Shown here piece after piece: positions 1 through 9,019 of a stretch of DNA of 36,499 nucleotides (positions are counted from its first letter, which is position 1; the number at the start of each line of letters is the position of its first letter). The notes beneath the pieces were generated by a model. It saw only the letters and a program-made list of their open reading frames with translations. It ran no database searches and was not told where the DNA came from. The DNA is from Balneolaceae bacterium (GTDB lineage Bacteria > Bacteroidota > Rhodothermia > Balneolales > Balneolaceae): positions 1 through 36,499 of the forward strand of contig SLLL01000052.1 in assembly GCA_007134085.1 (NCBI GenBank), read 5' to 3'. Both the position numbers and the translations under genes were made by a program.

Positions 1-686
1 ATCTCTTTAGCGCGGCCTTGTGCTTCGTTAATTCTGCGCTGGCGTTGAGCTTCAGAAACTAAAACCTGGCTCTGCTGCTCCCCTTTCGATTCGTTAATTC
101 TCGCCTCGCGCATACCCTCAGAACTGGTAATGTCGGCTCGTTTTTGGCGTTCAGCTTCCATCTGCTTCTCCATAGTATCCACTATTTCGTTGGATGGACG
201 GATATTACGGATCTCATATCGCAGCACTTTCACCCCCCAGGGATCGGCTGCCTTATCAATTTCCTGCACAATGTTCTCATTCATTTTTTCTCGCTCCGAG
301 AAGGTATCATCAAGCGAAATTTTACCGATTTCACTACGCATTGTGGTTTGCGCCAGGTTAATTGCAGCAGCTTTGTAATTGGATATACCATAACTGGCTT
401 TGTGAGAGTCCATCACTTTCAGGTAGGCAATGCCATCAACCGTAACCTCAATATTATCTTTTGTGATACAGGTTTGGCTGGGTACATCAATTACCTGCTC
501 GCGCATCTCCTGATGGTAGGCAGCCCTGTCAACAAACGGTATCAAAAAGTGAAATCCCGGTTTTAACGTTTTTTTGTATTTACCCAAACGCTCTTGTATT
601 ACCTCTTCTCTCATCTCCACAATGATAAACAACCGTGTGAGAATGAAGTAGAGAAATACAATAAATATAAATAGTGCCGTCCACAT
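1..686 (-). CDS. SPFH/stomatin-like (paraslipin/QmcA-type) membrane protein, C-terminus outside window
   Basis: The frame opens with ATG at 686 and stays open to the window edge, giving 228 residues of a longer protein. It begins with a short hydrophobic anchor (residues about 2-22), followed by the SPFH core with EEVIQERLGKYKKTLKPG, FLIPFVD, the VDGIAYLKVMD strand, and LAQTTMRSEIGKISLDDTFSER. It ends in an Ala/Glu/Gln/Arg-rich coiled-coil segment (QKRADITSSEGMREARINES), as in stomatin, paraslipin and QmcA proteins. These proteins oligomerise at the inner membrane and organise membrane microdomains. The NfeD gene lies immediately upstream, with its stop at 689-691 and only two bases between the genes, which is the classic NfeD-SPFH operon. 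The family assignment is secure; the exact cellular role is inferred. Confidence 0.93.
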   Translation of the reverse strand, partial: MWTALFIFIVFLYFILTRLFIIVEMREEVIQERLGKYKKTLKPGFHFLIPFVDRAAYHQEMREQVIDVPSQTCITKDNIEVTVDGIAYLKVMDSHKASYGISNYKAAAINLAQTTMRSEIGKISLDDTFSEREKMNENIVQEIDKAADPWGVKVLRYEIRNIRPSNEIVDTMEKQMEAERQKRADITSSEGMREARINESKGEQQSQVLVSEAQRQRRINEAQGRAKE

Positions 687-688
687 GA

Positions 689-1186
689 TTAGTTTTTCTC
701 CTTTTGTTTCGTTGATTGATTCATGGGTTCGTAAGAGTCTGTAGCCTCAACCACCCACGTAGTATTTTCTCTGTATCTGATGGTAACTTCCCTGCCTGCC
801 TGAATGCGCCCTTTCATGGAGCGGGCATTCCACGTTGCACCATTAAAGCGGATTCGGCCGCTGTTATCTTCTTCATTCAGGTCGGTTACAACCATTGCGA
901 GTTGATCCATCGCTTCAAAATCTTCATCCGCAATTTTGGTGAAGGTTTCTGATTTGAAATACTTTTTGATAAATGGCCGTATTGCAATCGTCAGGCCGAT
1001 GGATGTAAGCAGCCATGCCGTGATTGCCCAAACAGGGTCACCCAACAGGCCAAATAATCGCAATACCCCAATGCCTAATCCACTGATACCCAGAAAGAAG
1101 GCAACGCCTCCGGGCAGGGCTAATTCAAGCAGCATGAGTATGATGCCGCCTACCACAAAAATCCAGGTTAGTGTTTCTCCATCCAT
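689..1186 (-). CDS. NfeD family membrane protein, OB-fold C-terminus
   Basis: This 165-residue protein has about three hydrophobic segments (roughly residues 7-28, 30-47 and 52-73), including the Gly-rich LELALPGGVAFFLGISGLG stretch typical of NfeD. A soluble C-terminal domain follows (about 90-150) with GRIRFNGATWNARS, the usual signature of the NfeD OB-fold. It is a short-form NfeD without the ClpP-class serine protease domain found in long homologues. It sits directly upstream of, and is almost fused to, the SPFH gene that ends off the left edge. NfeD proteins are thought to work with SPFH partners in membrane quality control. The family call is firm and the function is by association. Confidence 0.92.
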   Translation of the reverse strand: MDGETLTWIFVVGGIILMLLELALPGGVAFFLGISGLGIGVLRLFGLLGDPVWAITAWLLTSIGLTIAIRPFIKKYFKSETFTKIADEDFEAMDQLAMVVTDLNEEDNSGRIRFNGATWNARSMKGRIQAGREVTIRYRENTTWVVEATDSYEPMNQSTKQKEKN

Positions 1187-1314
1187 ATTGTAGTAATTTG
1201 TTGTTTATGGACGGGATAGATAATGAATTACTTACAAAAAATCTCTCGATTTTTTATTTATTTTCGTTTTGCTTTACAGTATTAGCCGGCTTTTTTTACA
1301 CCACACAATTTTTA

Positions 1315-3240
1315 TCAAACCATCCTCTTAAGCAGCCTGCCCAAAAACTTATTCCCATACACTTTTTGGATATGATCCATATCTGCAATTACAACCAGCT
1401 CTTTTTTGCTTCTTGAAAATGCAACATTCAGCAGGCGGGGGACGCTCAATCCGTTTTTTTCTTCATCCAGCGGACGCACAGAGTAGTGGCGTATTCTGCC
1501 GTGTTGTTGTTCGCCGCTCATCACCGTATCAAAAATGATGTAATCTTTCTCACGCCCCTGAAAGGTGTGGATTGTACCAACTTCTACGTTCCTGATACCG
1601 GCTTCGTACAGCCTGTTTCGTAAATCGTAAACTACGCTTCTGAAAGGAACAATAACCCCAACCTGATCCATCAGAATACCACGGTTGCCCATATTTTTAA
1701 GTAACCGTTCAATCACCTCCTGATGCACACTATTTATCGGCTTAAAGCCTCTTTCTCCCTCTTTTTGTAACAGGAACGGGCCATATTTCGATGTATTTAC
1801 CAAATGGAAAGCACGGTCGTTCAACGAAAGCAGATTAGACTCTGAGGCAGCTTTCCCGGTTTTGAGGCGGCCTTCGTAGAACACAGTGCTGATAACGTCC
1901 GCCAGTGACGATTCAAGGCGATATTGCGTATCAAAAAATGAGGTGAAGCCGGGGTTTTCATCATGCCAGGAGAAGAGATCTTCGCCTGTTTCAGCGCCGG
2001 ATACCGTAGTGAAAATATCTTTTTCCAAAAACGCCCGCGCTTCTGGCTCTCCGGTAAGTGCTATGGGTGGCAGCTGCATGGGGTCGCCCACCACAACCAT
2101 GTGCCACTTTGCGTGGGCAGCTAAAACCATAAGGTATGGCAGATTCGCCATAGAGCTTTCATCCACCACTACGGCATCAAAATCCAGATCGTGGAACAGG
2201 TCGGAGGTACACACTTTAGCGAGCGTGGTTGCCACGAGACGTTTTTTCCAAAGCTCTTTTCTTTCATTCACGGTGCTCAGCTCTTCCATGCGATCTTCAA
2301 GAATCTCCAGCCCACCTGCGTCTTTGATTTTTTGATCAATCAGTTTCAGTTCCATTTCCTGATTGGCCGTTGGCTGTTTTCCGCTTTTCAGCCGTTTTTC
2401 AACTGCTCGCAGTGCTTTTTCGCGCCTGTTCAGCAGATCAATCCACTCTCCCGCTTCCTCTTTCTGTTTGTTGATAGCAGCCTCAATCTGAACATCAAAA
2501 AGATGGTTTTCCAACAGGCCATTCTTCAACGCTGCATCACCAAAACGGCTTATTTTTTCCGGGTTGATGGATACCCCTATTACACTCATTGCATGCAATG
2601 CGCTCAGCAGGCCCACATCTACCGCACGGTTTGTATTTGATGCAAAGAGCACTTTCTTCCCACCGGCAATATAGTTGGCAATGATGTAGCCCAATGTATC
2701 TGTTTTGCCTGTTCCCGGAGGGCCCCAAACAAATAGTGTGCGGCACATCATCGCCTTTTCGATGGCATCTCGCTGGGCCTCATTTCGCAAACCATCTTCT
2801 TCGATGGAGCCCTCAAACGGTATAGATGCTTCAGTAGGTTTAAAAAGCCGCTCCAGGCGCTGCTCAACGCCATCATCCAGATCCTGAAGTTTCATGATTT
2901 CAGAAAGCGTGCGTTTCAGAACAAAATCGTTTTCCCACTCCAGCTGAACATTTGGGATATCGGTTCCTGCATCTTCCGTAAACCGCAAAACCACTTCGTT
3001 ATCTTCGAATGAAACAGGGTGAACCGTGAAAGTTTTATCTGCAATTGTTGCCTTAATCTCTTCAGCAAAACGAATGGAGGGCTGATGACACTCAAATTTA
3101 TAGTCGAAAAAATCTGCCGGTGCGGTTTTGGCCTTCAGCCCATTAAACAGAATTTCGGTTGATGGTTTTTCCCGAACAGTCTCTATCTCAGCTTCAAGTG
3201 AAACGGCCGCCTGATGAAGTAATTTTTTGATGGATTTCAT
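1315..3240 (-). CDS. Superfamily 1 (Upf1/IGHMBP2-like, DNA2/NAM7 type) helicase
   Basis: This 641-residue protein has a complete set of SF1B helicase motifs. Walker A is GPPGTGKT (173-180). Walker B is VVVDESSMA, with the D360-E361 pair. Motif III is GDPMQLPPIA (385-394), motif IV is DTQYRLES (437-444), motif V is VGTIHTFQGREKD (554-566), and motif VI is LLNVAFSRSKKEL (603-615). A coiled segment of about residues 250-335 occupies the stalk position between motifs Ia and II. The N-terminal 150 residues resemble the accessory beta-barrel region of IGHMBP2-like helicases. The expected activity is ATP-driven 5'-3' translocation on RNA or DNA. It is a stand-alone gene, separated from the upstream regulator by a repeat-bearing spacer. 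The family is very likely correct; the substrate is unknown. Confidence 0.93.
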   Translation of the reverse strand: MKSIKKLLHQAAVSLEAEIETVREKPSTEILFNGLKAKTAPADFFDYKFECHQPSIRFAEEIKATIADKTFTVHPVSFEDNEVVLRFTEDAGTDIPNVQLEWENDFVLKRTLSEIMKLQDLDDGVEQRLERLFKPTEASIPFEGSIEEDGLRNEAQRDAIEKAMMCRTLFVWGPPGTGKTDTLGYIIANYIAGGKKVLFASNTNRAVDVGLLSALHAMSVIGVSINPEKISRFGDAALKNGLLENHLFDVQIEAAINKQKEEAGEWIDLLNRREKALRAVEKRLKSGKQPTANQEMELKLIDQKIKDAGGLEILEDRMEELSTVNERKELWKKRLVATTLAKVCTSDLFHDLDFDAVVVDESSMANLPYLMVLAAHAKWHMVVVGDPMQLPPIALTGEPEARAFLEKDIFTTVSGAETGEDLFSWHDENPGFTSFFDTQYRLESSLADVISTVFYEGRLKTGKAASESNLLSLNDRAFHLVNTSKYGPFLLQKEGERGFKPINSVHQEVIERLLKNMGNRGILMDQVGVIVPFRSVVYDLRNRLYEAGIRNVEVGTIHTFQGREKDYIIFDTVMSGEQQHGRIRHYSVRPLDEEKNGLSVPRLLNVAFSRSKKELVVIADMDHIQKVYGNKFLGRLLKRMV

Positions 3241-3272
3241 ATGGAGCTAAAGGTAAAAAGGAAACGACATTA

Positions 3273-3345
3273 GGTTCAAGGCTCAAGGCTCAAGGCTCAG
3301 GGTGCAAGCTTCCTTATACCTGAAACCCTGGGCCCTGAACCTTGC
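3273..3345. repeat. Degenerate heptamer (GGYTCAR) repeats arranged as an imperfect inverted repeat
   Basis: Five heptamers run head to tail from 3273 to 3307: GGTTCAA, GGCTCAA, GGCTCAA, GGCTCAG, GGTGCAA. Related heptamers lie on the opposite strand across about 3320-3345 (read on minus: GGTTCAG, GGCCCAG, GGTTTCA). The two arms could fold into a long imperfect hairpin between the GntR gene and the helicase gene. No function is evident; it may be a terminator-like structure or a slippage-prone spacer. Confidence 0.6.
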
Positions 3346-3348
3346 CCC

Positions 3349-4242
3349 TCACTGATCCCACAGCTCCGATCGTATCATTTCAGCACTTTTTTCAGAGATG
3401 ATGTACTCAAGTTTAATGCGGTTTCTTTCGGGAATTTTTGCTTCAACCAGGCGGGCACTTGCAGGGGTGTACACAATCAGGTCGGTGTTTCGCACAAAGA
3501 GCGGCAACGATTTACCATAGGTAGCACCGGCAACGAAAGCTCCTTCAAATTGCATTAATGATTTCAGTTCACTGATTATTTTTGGGATTGAATCCTCCTC
3601 AGCGGTAACCAGGCCAATAGCCTCAATGCCTGCACGGCCTATAATCGATAAAAGTACATCTGCATCGTAATGAAAAACAACAGGCATGATACGCACAGAA
3701 TCGCTTAAATCACGGAATTCATTCATCAAGTGTATGGGCACAAAAAGTGCTTCGTACTTGAGCGCTTCATCGTAATTATCCGATTTTAATGTAGAACTTT
3801 TAACACCGATCTGGTTTTGGATTGAATCAGACAAAATCTTTGCAAGTTCTATTGTTTCTCCAATTGTAGCGATGCTTTGGATGCGATCGGGCCACTCCAT
3901 AAAGTTTATCTGCTCTTCAAAAATGGCCTCGATCTCTGCCTCATCCAGCCCAAAACCGATCAACTCTTCAAGTAGCTGCTGCATTTTGGCAGCTCCCAGC
4001 TCAAGGCGTTCGGTTTTATCCAGTGCAGAGCTCTGGCGCATCACGATGAAACCGCGCCCTTGTTCGCTCTCGATCATCCCCTCATCAGCAAGTTTATGAT
4101 ACGCTTTACGAACCGTGTGGAAACTTGCTCCAAGTTGCTTGCCCAGCTCGCGTGTGGATGGCAACTGCTCCCCAACCTGAAACTGCTTGGTGGAGATCAT
4201 CAGGCGAATTCTATCGGCAATATGTTTAGCTGAATGCTGCAT
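3349..4242 (-). CDS. GntR-family transcriptional regulator with atypical C-terminal domain
   Basis: From ATG 4242 the protein is 297 residues. An N-terminal GntR winged helix (about 1-70) is clear: HIADRIRLMISTKQFQVGEQ, LPSTRELGKQLGASFHTVRK and AYHKLADEGMIESEQGRGF. A helical linker with a YtrA-like DEAEIEAIFEEQINFME segment follows. The last 190 residues (such as IMPVVFHYDADVLLSIIGRA) are neither an obvious FCD nor an aminotransferase domain and are probably a ligand-sensing region. An in-frame ATG at 4293 would add 17 residues, but it lies at the edge of the T-tract of the upstream gene's terminator, so the internal start, which begins at the usual family N-terminus, is preferred. Ligand and targets are unknown. 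Confidence 0.85.
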   Translation of the reverse strand: MQHSAKHIADRIRLMISTKQFQVGEQLPSTRELGKQLGASFHTVRKAYHKLADEGMIESEQGRGFIVMRQSSALDKTERLELGAAKMQQLLEELIGFGLDEAEIEAIFEEQINFMEWPDRIQSIATIGETIELAKILSDSIQNQIGVKSSTLKSDNYDEALKYEALFVPIHLMNEFRDLSDSVRIMPVVFHYDADVLLSIIGRAGIEAIGLVTAEEDSIPKIISELKSLMQFEGAFVAGATYGKSLPLFVRNTDLIVYTPASARLVEAKIPERNRIKLEYIISEKSAEMIRSELWDQ

Positions 4243-4290
4243 GGGTAAAAAGTTAGGCAGGCTTGTAAGAAAACCAAACAGAAAATTAGG

Positions 4291-4340
4291 CAAAAAAAAG
4301 CCTGTGAGATTTCGGAGTGATCCATTTTCTCACAGGCTTA
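4291..4340 (-). terminator. Rho-independent terminator of the upstream TIM-barrel gene
   Basis: A perfect 12-bp stem, AAGCCTGTGAGA (4298-4309) with TCTCACAGGCTT (4328-4339), encloses an 18-nt loop. On the minus strand it is followed by eight T residues (4292-4299 as A on plus, overlapping the stem base). It lies 28 bases past the stop of the gene at 4368-5243, so it should end that transcript and isolate the GntR gene. Confidence 0.9.
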
Positions 4341-4367
4341 GAATTTTAAAACCAATAAATACGAGAA

Positions 4368-5243
4368 TTATCCTCTTCTGATAATTTCGAGGCTTCTCAT
4401 AAACTCAGCATTGTCGCGAACGGCATCCAGCGGAGTGGTACCGGTGTATGCTTCCTGTTCTACTAACAAATACTTCATTCCGTTTTCTATTGCAGCATCA
4501 AGCACAGAAGGGAAGTCGATTGTACCCATTCCGAGGGTTACTGATTCCATTTCTCCGTCAACTGTGGCCAGATCCTTAATATGGCAAGATGTAAATCTGC
4601 CCGGATATTTTCTTGCCCACTCAATAGGATCGTGCCCGCCTGCAACTACCCAATAAATATCCATTTGATACTCTACAAGATCGGGATCGGTTTCGTCCAT
4701 CAACACTTCCTGAGGAATTTCACCCTCAAGCTCTTCAAATGTATAGGCATGGTTGTGATAGGCAAACTTTACGCCGGCGTTATTGGCAATTTCTCCAAAA
4801 CGGTTGAAGTTTTCTGCCATCTCCTTGTAGGCATCAATCGATTCCTGCGGGCCAATCCATGGACAAACAATGTATGGCACGCCAATTTCAGCAAGCTCAT
4901 CTACTTTTCGCTCATAATCCTGGAAAACGTTGGCATGGGTTGAAACCATGGTAAGGCCAAGATCATCAATAAAGCTCTTGAAGGCTGTGTTGCCCATTCC
5001 CCAGAAAATTCCGAGCTGGCCTTCATAGCTTTCAATCTGTTTGTAGCCAAAATCAGCAACCTGTCTGATTACGCCTTCTGGATCATCGTTTATCACGTGG
5101 CGAAGTGTATAAAGCTGTATCCCAAATGGTTTATAATCATTACCTGCAGGAGCACATGATTTTAAAAATGGTACGCTTCCCAAAGCAAGGCCTGATGCCA
5201 ACGCTCCTGAGGTTTTTAAAAAAGAACGACGAGAGTATTTCAT
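4368..5243 (-). CDS. Sugar phosphate isomerase/epimerase-like TIM-barrel protein, exported by Tat
   Basis: This 291-residue protein belongs to the xylose isomerase-like TIM-barrel (AP endonuclease 2) family. The N-terminus carries a twin-arginine signal, SRRSFLK (4-10), then a hydrophobic stretch ending FLKSCAP. Cys30 could be either a lipid-attachment site or simply part of the cleavage region. Likely metal-binding and catalytic residues sit at the expected strand ends: AYHNHAYTFEEL (161-172), YQMDIYWV (192-199), CHIKDL (220-225) and LLVEQEAY (259-266). Homologues act on keto-sugars or inositol derivatives, but the substrate here cannot be read from sequence. It has its own strong terminator and about 175 bases of upstream spacer, suggesting a single-gene transcript. 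Confidence 0.87.
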   Translation of the reverse strand: MKYSRRSFLKTSGALASGLALGSVPFLKSCAPAGNDYKPFGIQLYTLRHVINDDPEGVIRQVADFGYKQIESYEGQLGIFWGMGNTAFKSFIDDLGLTMVSTHANVFQDYERKVDELAEIGVPYIVCPWIGPQESIDAYKEMAENFNRFGEIANNAGVKFAYHNHAYTFEELEGEIPQEVLMDETDPDLVEYQMDIYWVVAGGHDPIEWARKYPGRFTSCHIKDLATVDGEMESVTLGMGTIDFPSVLDAAIENGMKYLLVEQEAYTGTTPLDAVRDNAEFMRSLEIIRRG

Positions 5244-5418
5244 AATGATGGTGTTTTGATTAACTGTTAAACATTTATAAATGGTTAATTATCCCCTTAC
5301 GATGCTCTCTTAGCACATTGAGCATTCATTTAGTTTACCTAACTAAAAGCTTTACTGCAATAATTGATTTCAAAGTTTTACGTGTATTGAACTTATCATC
5401 CGGATAATTACCTAAAAC

Positions 5419-8088
5419 CTACTTCTTCACAAGCCTCTTTAATTCACTGATCAGCAGCAGTGCTTCGATGGGTGTCATCCGTTCGGGATCGCAGGCTTCC
5501 AGTTTATTGAGTACTGTCTCCACATTTGGGTCTATATGAGTATCAAAAAGAGTCATCTGAGGAAGCCTCTCCTGGCTTTCAATCTGCTGTACAGCTTTGC
5601 GGGCAGCTTCTTTTTTTGATGCAGTCTGTTTGATGGTTCCATTGCCTTCATGGCTTACATCCAGGGTATGGCTTTCAAGGTTTGCAAGAATCTCCTTCGC
5701 CCTGTTGATAACCACCTGCGGAAGGCCTGCCATATTTGCCACCTGTATTCCATAGCTGTGGTCGGCACCACCTCGAACCATTTTCCGCAGAAAGATCACC
5801 TTACCGTCATGTTCTTTCACCTGCACATTGAAATTTTTGATGCGTTCGTAACGGCTCTCCAGCTCGTTCAGCTCATGGTAGTGGGTGGCAAAAAGTGTTT
5901 TAGCAGCCACTTCGGGTTGATTGTGAAGATATTCTGAGAGTGCCCACGCAATGCTCAGCCCATCAAACGTACTGGTACCCCGGCCAACTTCATCAAGAAG
6001 AATCAGTGATTTTGGTGTTGCGTTGTTTAGAATATTTGCGGCCTCGTTCATCTCAACCAAAAATGTACTTTCACCGGCTGCAAGGTTATCGGATGCCCCC
6101 ACGCGGGTAAAAATTTTATCTACGATACCGATGGAAGCCTTCTCTGCCGGCACAAAAGAGCCCAGCTGTGCCATCAGCACAAGCAAGCCGGTCTGCCGCA
6201 GAATAATACTCTTACCGGCCATGTTTGGGCCGGTGATGATGAGAATCTGATGCTCGCTGTTATCCAGATAGATATCATTTGGGATAAAGGGCTCACCGGC
6301 AGCCAGTGTTTTTTCCACAACGGGATGGCGCCCTTTTTTTACATCAATTACATCAGATATGGTTATTTCCGGACGCACATAATTATTGCGGAAGGCAACC
6401 TCAGCAAAACTCTGAATGCAGTCGAGGTGAGACAAAGCTTGTGCAATTTGCTGAACATCATCTGCAAATTCGGCAACGTAGAGCCTTAGCTCTTCAAACA
6501 GTTCGCCCTCAAGCATTTTGCTTTTATCCTCTGCCGAGAGAACTTTTTCTTCCACCTCTTTTAGTTCAGGCGTGATGTATCTCTCCGAGTTAACCAGTGT
6601 CTGCTTTCTGATGAAGTGCTCCGGCACTTTATTTTTATGGGTGTTGGTAACTTCTATATAGTATCCAAATACCTTGTTATACCCGATTTTCAGCGATGGA
6701 ATGCCCGACTCTTTCGCAAGCTGATCTTTTATTCGAGCGATATATTTTTTCCCATTCCGTGCAATTTCCCGCAGCTCATCAAGATCTTCATTGAATCCCT
6801 CAGCAAACATCCCGCCATCCCGTATGGAAGCAGGGGGTTCTTCTGTAAGTGCATTTGAAATTCGGCCCTGCACATCGAGCAGAAGTTTCAGGTTGTCATT
6901 CAACTTTGCAATGAGAGAACTTTCTGTTTGATTGATCTGAATTTTCACCCTCGGTATCTGGGCAAGCGATAGCTGCAGCTGCTTGAGGTCGCGCGCATTG
7001 GCCCGCCCCACACTTATCCGGCTGATGAGCCGTTCCAAATCACCAATTTGATCCATCTCATCACGCAGCTCATTTCGTCTTTCGTGATTGTGATAGAGCC
7101 AGTCAACGGCATTGAGCCGCTCTTCAATTTGCTTTACTTTTTTGAGCGGACGCATAATCCACTTCCTCAATAAACGCCCTCCCATCGCGGTAACCGTATC
7201 ATCCATGATGGATACCAGCGTTCCCTCTGTACCGCCCTCCTGCATGGATGCAGTGAGCTCAAGGTTTCGTTTGGTTGATCCGTCCAGCGCCATATAATCC
7301 GCACTTTCGTACGCATATAACCTGCGCAGATGCCCCAGTGATGATTTTTGTGTCTCCTGCATATAGTGCAGAAGCGTGCCCGCCGCGGTATGCGCTATTT
7401 CAAGCTCTTCAACGCCAAAACCTTTCAGTGAATGGGTTTTGAAATGGCCGGTTAGCAGTTTGTAGCCATAATCGCCCTCATAAACCCAATCATCAATAAA
7501 CGTGATGTTGTAGGCAGATAACCCATTGGGCAGGTTATTTTTGTACTTCTTTTGGAGCAGAATTTCTGATGGCTGCAGCGCCTGTAAAAGAGAATCCGTT
7601 TCTGTTTTCGAGATCTGGCTAAGGGCAAACTCTCCGGTTGAGATGTCAGAAAATGCAATACCTGCTGTACCACCTGCCCAAAAAATTGAAACAATATAGT
7701 TGTTCCGTTTGTGGTCAAGCAGCTTGTCCGACATGGTAACGCCGGGTGTGGTGATCTCGGTTACCTCGCGGTTTACAATTTTTTTTCCGGCTTTTTTTGC
7801 CTCTTCGGGGTTTTCAGTCTGCTCACAAATCGCAACCCTGAACCCGCGCTTAACCAGCTTTGGGAGGTACGTATCTAACGAATGGTAGGGAAAGCCTGCG
7901 AGCGGGGTTTGGTCGCCGCCATTATTCCGTTTGGTGAGCGTAATACCCAGTTCACTGCTAATCAGAATGGCATCTTCAGAAAACGTTTCGTAGAAATCCC
8001 CCACCCTGAACAGCAGAATAGTGCCGGGATGTTTCTCTTTAATATCAAAATATTGCCGCATCAGCGGTGTCTGCTTTTTTTTACTCAT
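5419..8088 (-). CDS. mutS: DNA mismatch repair protein MutS
   Basis: The 889-residue protein is full length for bacterial MutS. The mismatch-reading Phe-x-Glu motif is in GDFYETF (Phe32, Glu34). The connector, lever and clamp regions follow, including KIGYNKVFGYYIEVTN (467-482). The ABC ATPase domain has Walker A GPNMAGKS (620-627), Walker B LILLDEVGRGTSTFDG (695-710), the H-loop ATHYHEL (734-740) and GGADHSYGIQVA (773-784). The C-terminal LEACDPERMTPIEALLLISELK is the dimer/tetramer helix region. It recognises base mismatches and small loops and recruits MutL; no mutL is in the window. The Nudix-like gene ends 54 bases upstream on the same strand and may share its transcript. Confidence 0.98.
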   Translation of the reverse strand: MSKKKQTPLMRQYFDIKEKHPGTILLFRVGDFYETFSEDAILISSELGITLTKRNNGGDQTPLAGFPYHSLDTYLPKLVKRGFRVAICEQTENPEEAKKAGKKIVNREVTEITTPGVTMSDKLLDHKRNNYIVSIFWAGGTAGIAFSDISTGEFALSQISKTETDSLLQALQPSEILLQKKYKNNLPNGLSAYNITFIDDWVYEGDYGYKLLTGHFKTHSLKGFGVEELEIAHTAAGTLLHYMQETQKSSLGHLRRLYAYESADYMALDGSTKRNLELTASMQEGGTEGTLVSIMDDTVTAMGGRLLRKWIMRPLKKVKQIEERLNAVDWLYHNHERRNELRDEMDQIGDLERLISRISVGRANARDLKQLQLSLAQIPRVKIQINQTESSLIAKLNDNLKLLLDVQGRISNALTEEPPASIRDGGMFAEGFNEDLDELREIARNGKKYIARIKDQLAKESGIPSLKIGYNKVFGYYIEVTNTHKNKVPEHFIRKQTLVNSERYITPELKEVEEKVLSAEDKSKMLEGELFEELRLYVAEFADDVQQIAQALSHLDCIQSFAEVAFRNNYVRPEITISDVIDVKKGRHPVVEKTLAAGEPFIPNDIYLDNSEHQILIITGPNMAGKSIILRQTGLLVLMAQLGSFVPAEKASIGIVDKIFTRVGASDNLAAGESTFLVEMNEAANILNNATPKSLILLDEVGRGTSTFDGLSIAWALSEYLHNQPEVAAKTLFATHYHELNELESRYERIKNFNVQVKEHDGKVIFLRKMVRGGADHSYGIQVANMAGLPQVVINRAKEILANLESHTLDVSHEGNGTIKQTASKKEAARKAVQQIESQERLPQMTLFDTHIDPNVETVLNKLEACDPERMTPIEALLLISELKRLVKK

Positions 8089-8142
8089 TGCAGGCTGTCA
8101 TCATCTTTACTGAAAATTCGATGCTTCTGTTTGTTGATTGGT

Positions 8143-8880
8143 TTACTCATCATCAGAATGAAATACATATAAATAGGGGGCTCTGTGAGATCCACCGGTT
8201 TTCTTTTTGCCTACCCGCTTCAGCAGGCCAGAGTTTAGCATTTTCCTGTGAAATGCCGTTCGGTTCAATTGCTCCCCAAGAATGGTTTCGTGAAGTTTTT
8301 GAATATCCCCCATGGTGAACTGATCATGCAGCAGGTTGGTGCCTATAAACTTTCTGTCGATATTTCTACGCAGGGTTTCAAGTGCTTTTTCTACGATTAG
8401 ATTGTGATCCTGCATCATCTCCGGGAGTTCATCAAGTTCGTACCAGGAACAGCTTTCTGAAAAATAATCAGGCTTAGGCTCTGCCCGTTTGTAATTGATC
8501 AGGGCGTAATACCCAATGGAAATAAACCGCTGAAGCATCCAGTGAGTATCATCAAATGGCACTTCATTTGCTTGCATAACCTGCTTCAAAGGCTCGGGGT
8601 TAGCCCTGTCTTTCTCGCCAAAAGTATAAAACTGATTTAAAAAAATATTATCCAAGCCGGTACGCTCAGAAAGTACCCTAAGAGCAGCCTCATCCGCATC
8701 TTCATCCTTCTTTATAAAACCACCCGGCAGAGCGTGAAGGTTTGTGTTTTTATACTTTGAAACCAGAATTTTGAGCTCTCTTTCATGGTAGCCGAAAATC
8801 ACACAATCTAAAGATATGCCGGGCATGTAAAGCGATTGATCAAATACATCGGCTTCTGCTATTTCTTTAATTTTTTGCAT
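8143..8880 (-). CDS. Nudix-fold transcriptional regulator (NrtR/AraR-like) with C-terminal winged helix
   Basis: This 245-residue protein has an N-terminal Nudix domain (about 20-150) and a C-terminal winged-helix domain (about 170-240, with GDIQKLHETILGEQLNRTAF and HRKMLNSGLLKRVGKK). The Nudix box begins normally (GGFIKKDE, 53-60), but the catalytic REUxEE core reads RVLSER, so two of the conserved Glu positions are lost. That pattern matches the NrtR/AraR regulator group, where the Nudix fold binds a nucleotide sugar or sugar metabolite without hydrolysing it. In Bacteroidetes, members control sugar catabolism. Here the neighbours are mutS and a divergent YihY gene, so the effector and targets are open; the 139-base divergent spacer could hold its operator. 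Confidence 0.88.
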   Translation of the reverse strand: MQKIKEIAEADVFDQSLYMPGISLDCVIFGYHERELKILVSKYKNTNLHALPGGFIKKDEDADEAALRVLSERTGLDNIFLNQFYTFGEKDRANPEPLKQVMQANEVPFDDTHWMLQRFISIGYYALINYKRAEPKPDYFSESCSWYELDELPEMMQDHNLIVEKALETLRRNIDRKFIGTNLLHDQFTMGDIQKLHETILGEQLNRTAFHRKMLNSGLLKRVGKKKTGGSHRAPYLYVFHSDDE

Positions 8881-9019
8881 AGCTTTAATATAAATATTTG
8901 ATGAGAGCTTTCCCTACCGGCAAATTGCCTAATCAGCAACTTTCGGCATGCCCGGTTTGCAATCATCATAACATACGCGTTTTGGGATTATTGAGAGATC
9001 AGGCTATTTTCAAACCTTC

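Noticed and set aside
144-566. A 140-codon plus-strand frame at the left end
   Set aside because: It is antisense to the SPFH gene, which has unmistakable family motifs and is joined to NfeD.
4243-4293. Upstream ATG for the GntR regulator
   Set aside because: The extension starts at the terminator T-tract of the preceding gene and adds residues not expected before the winged helix.
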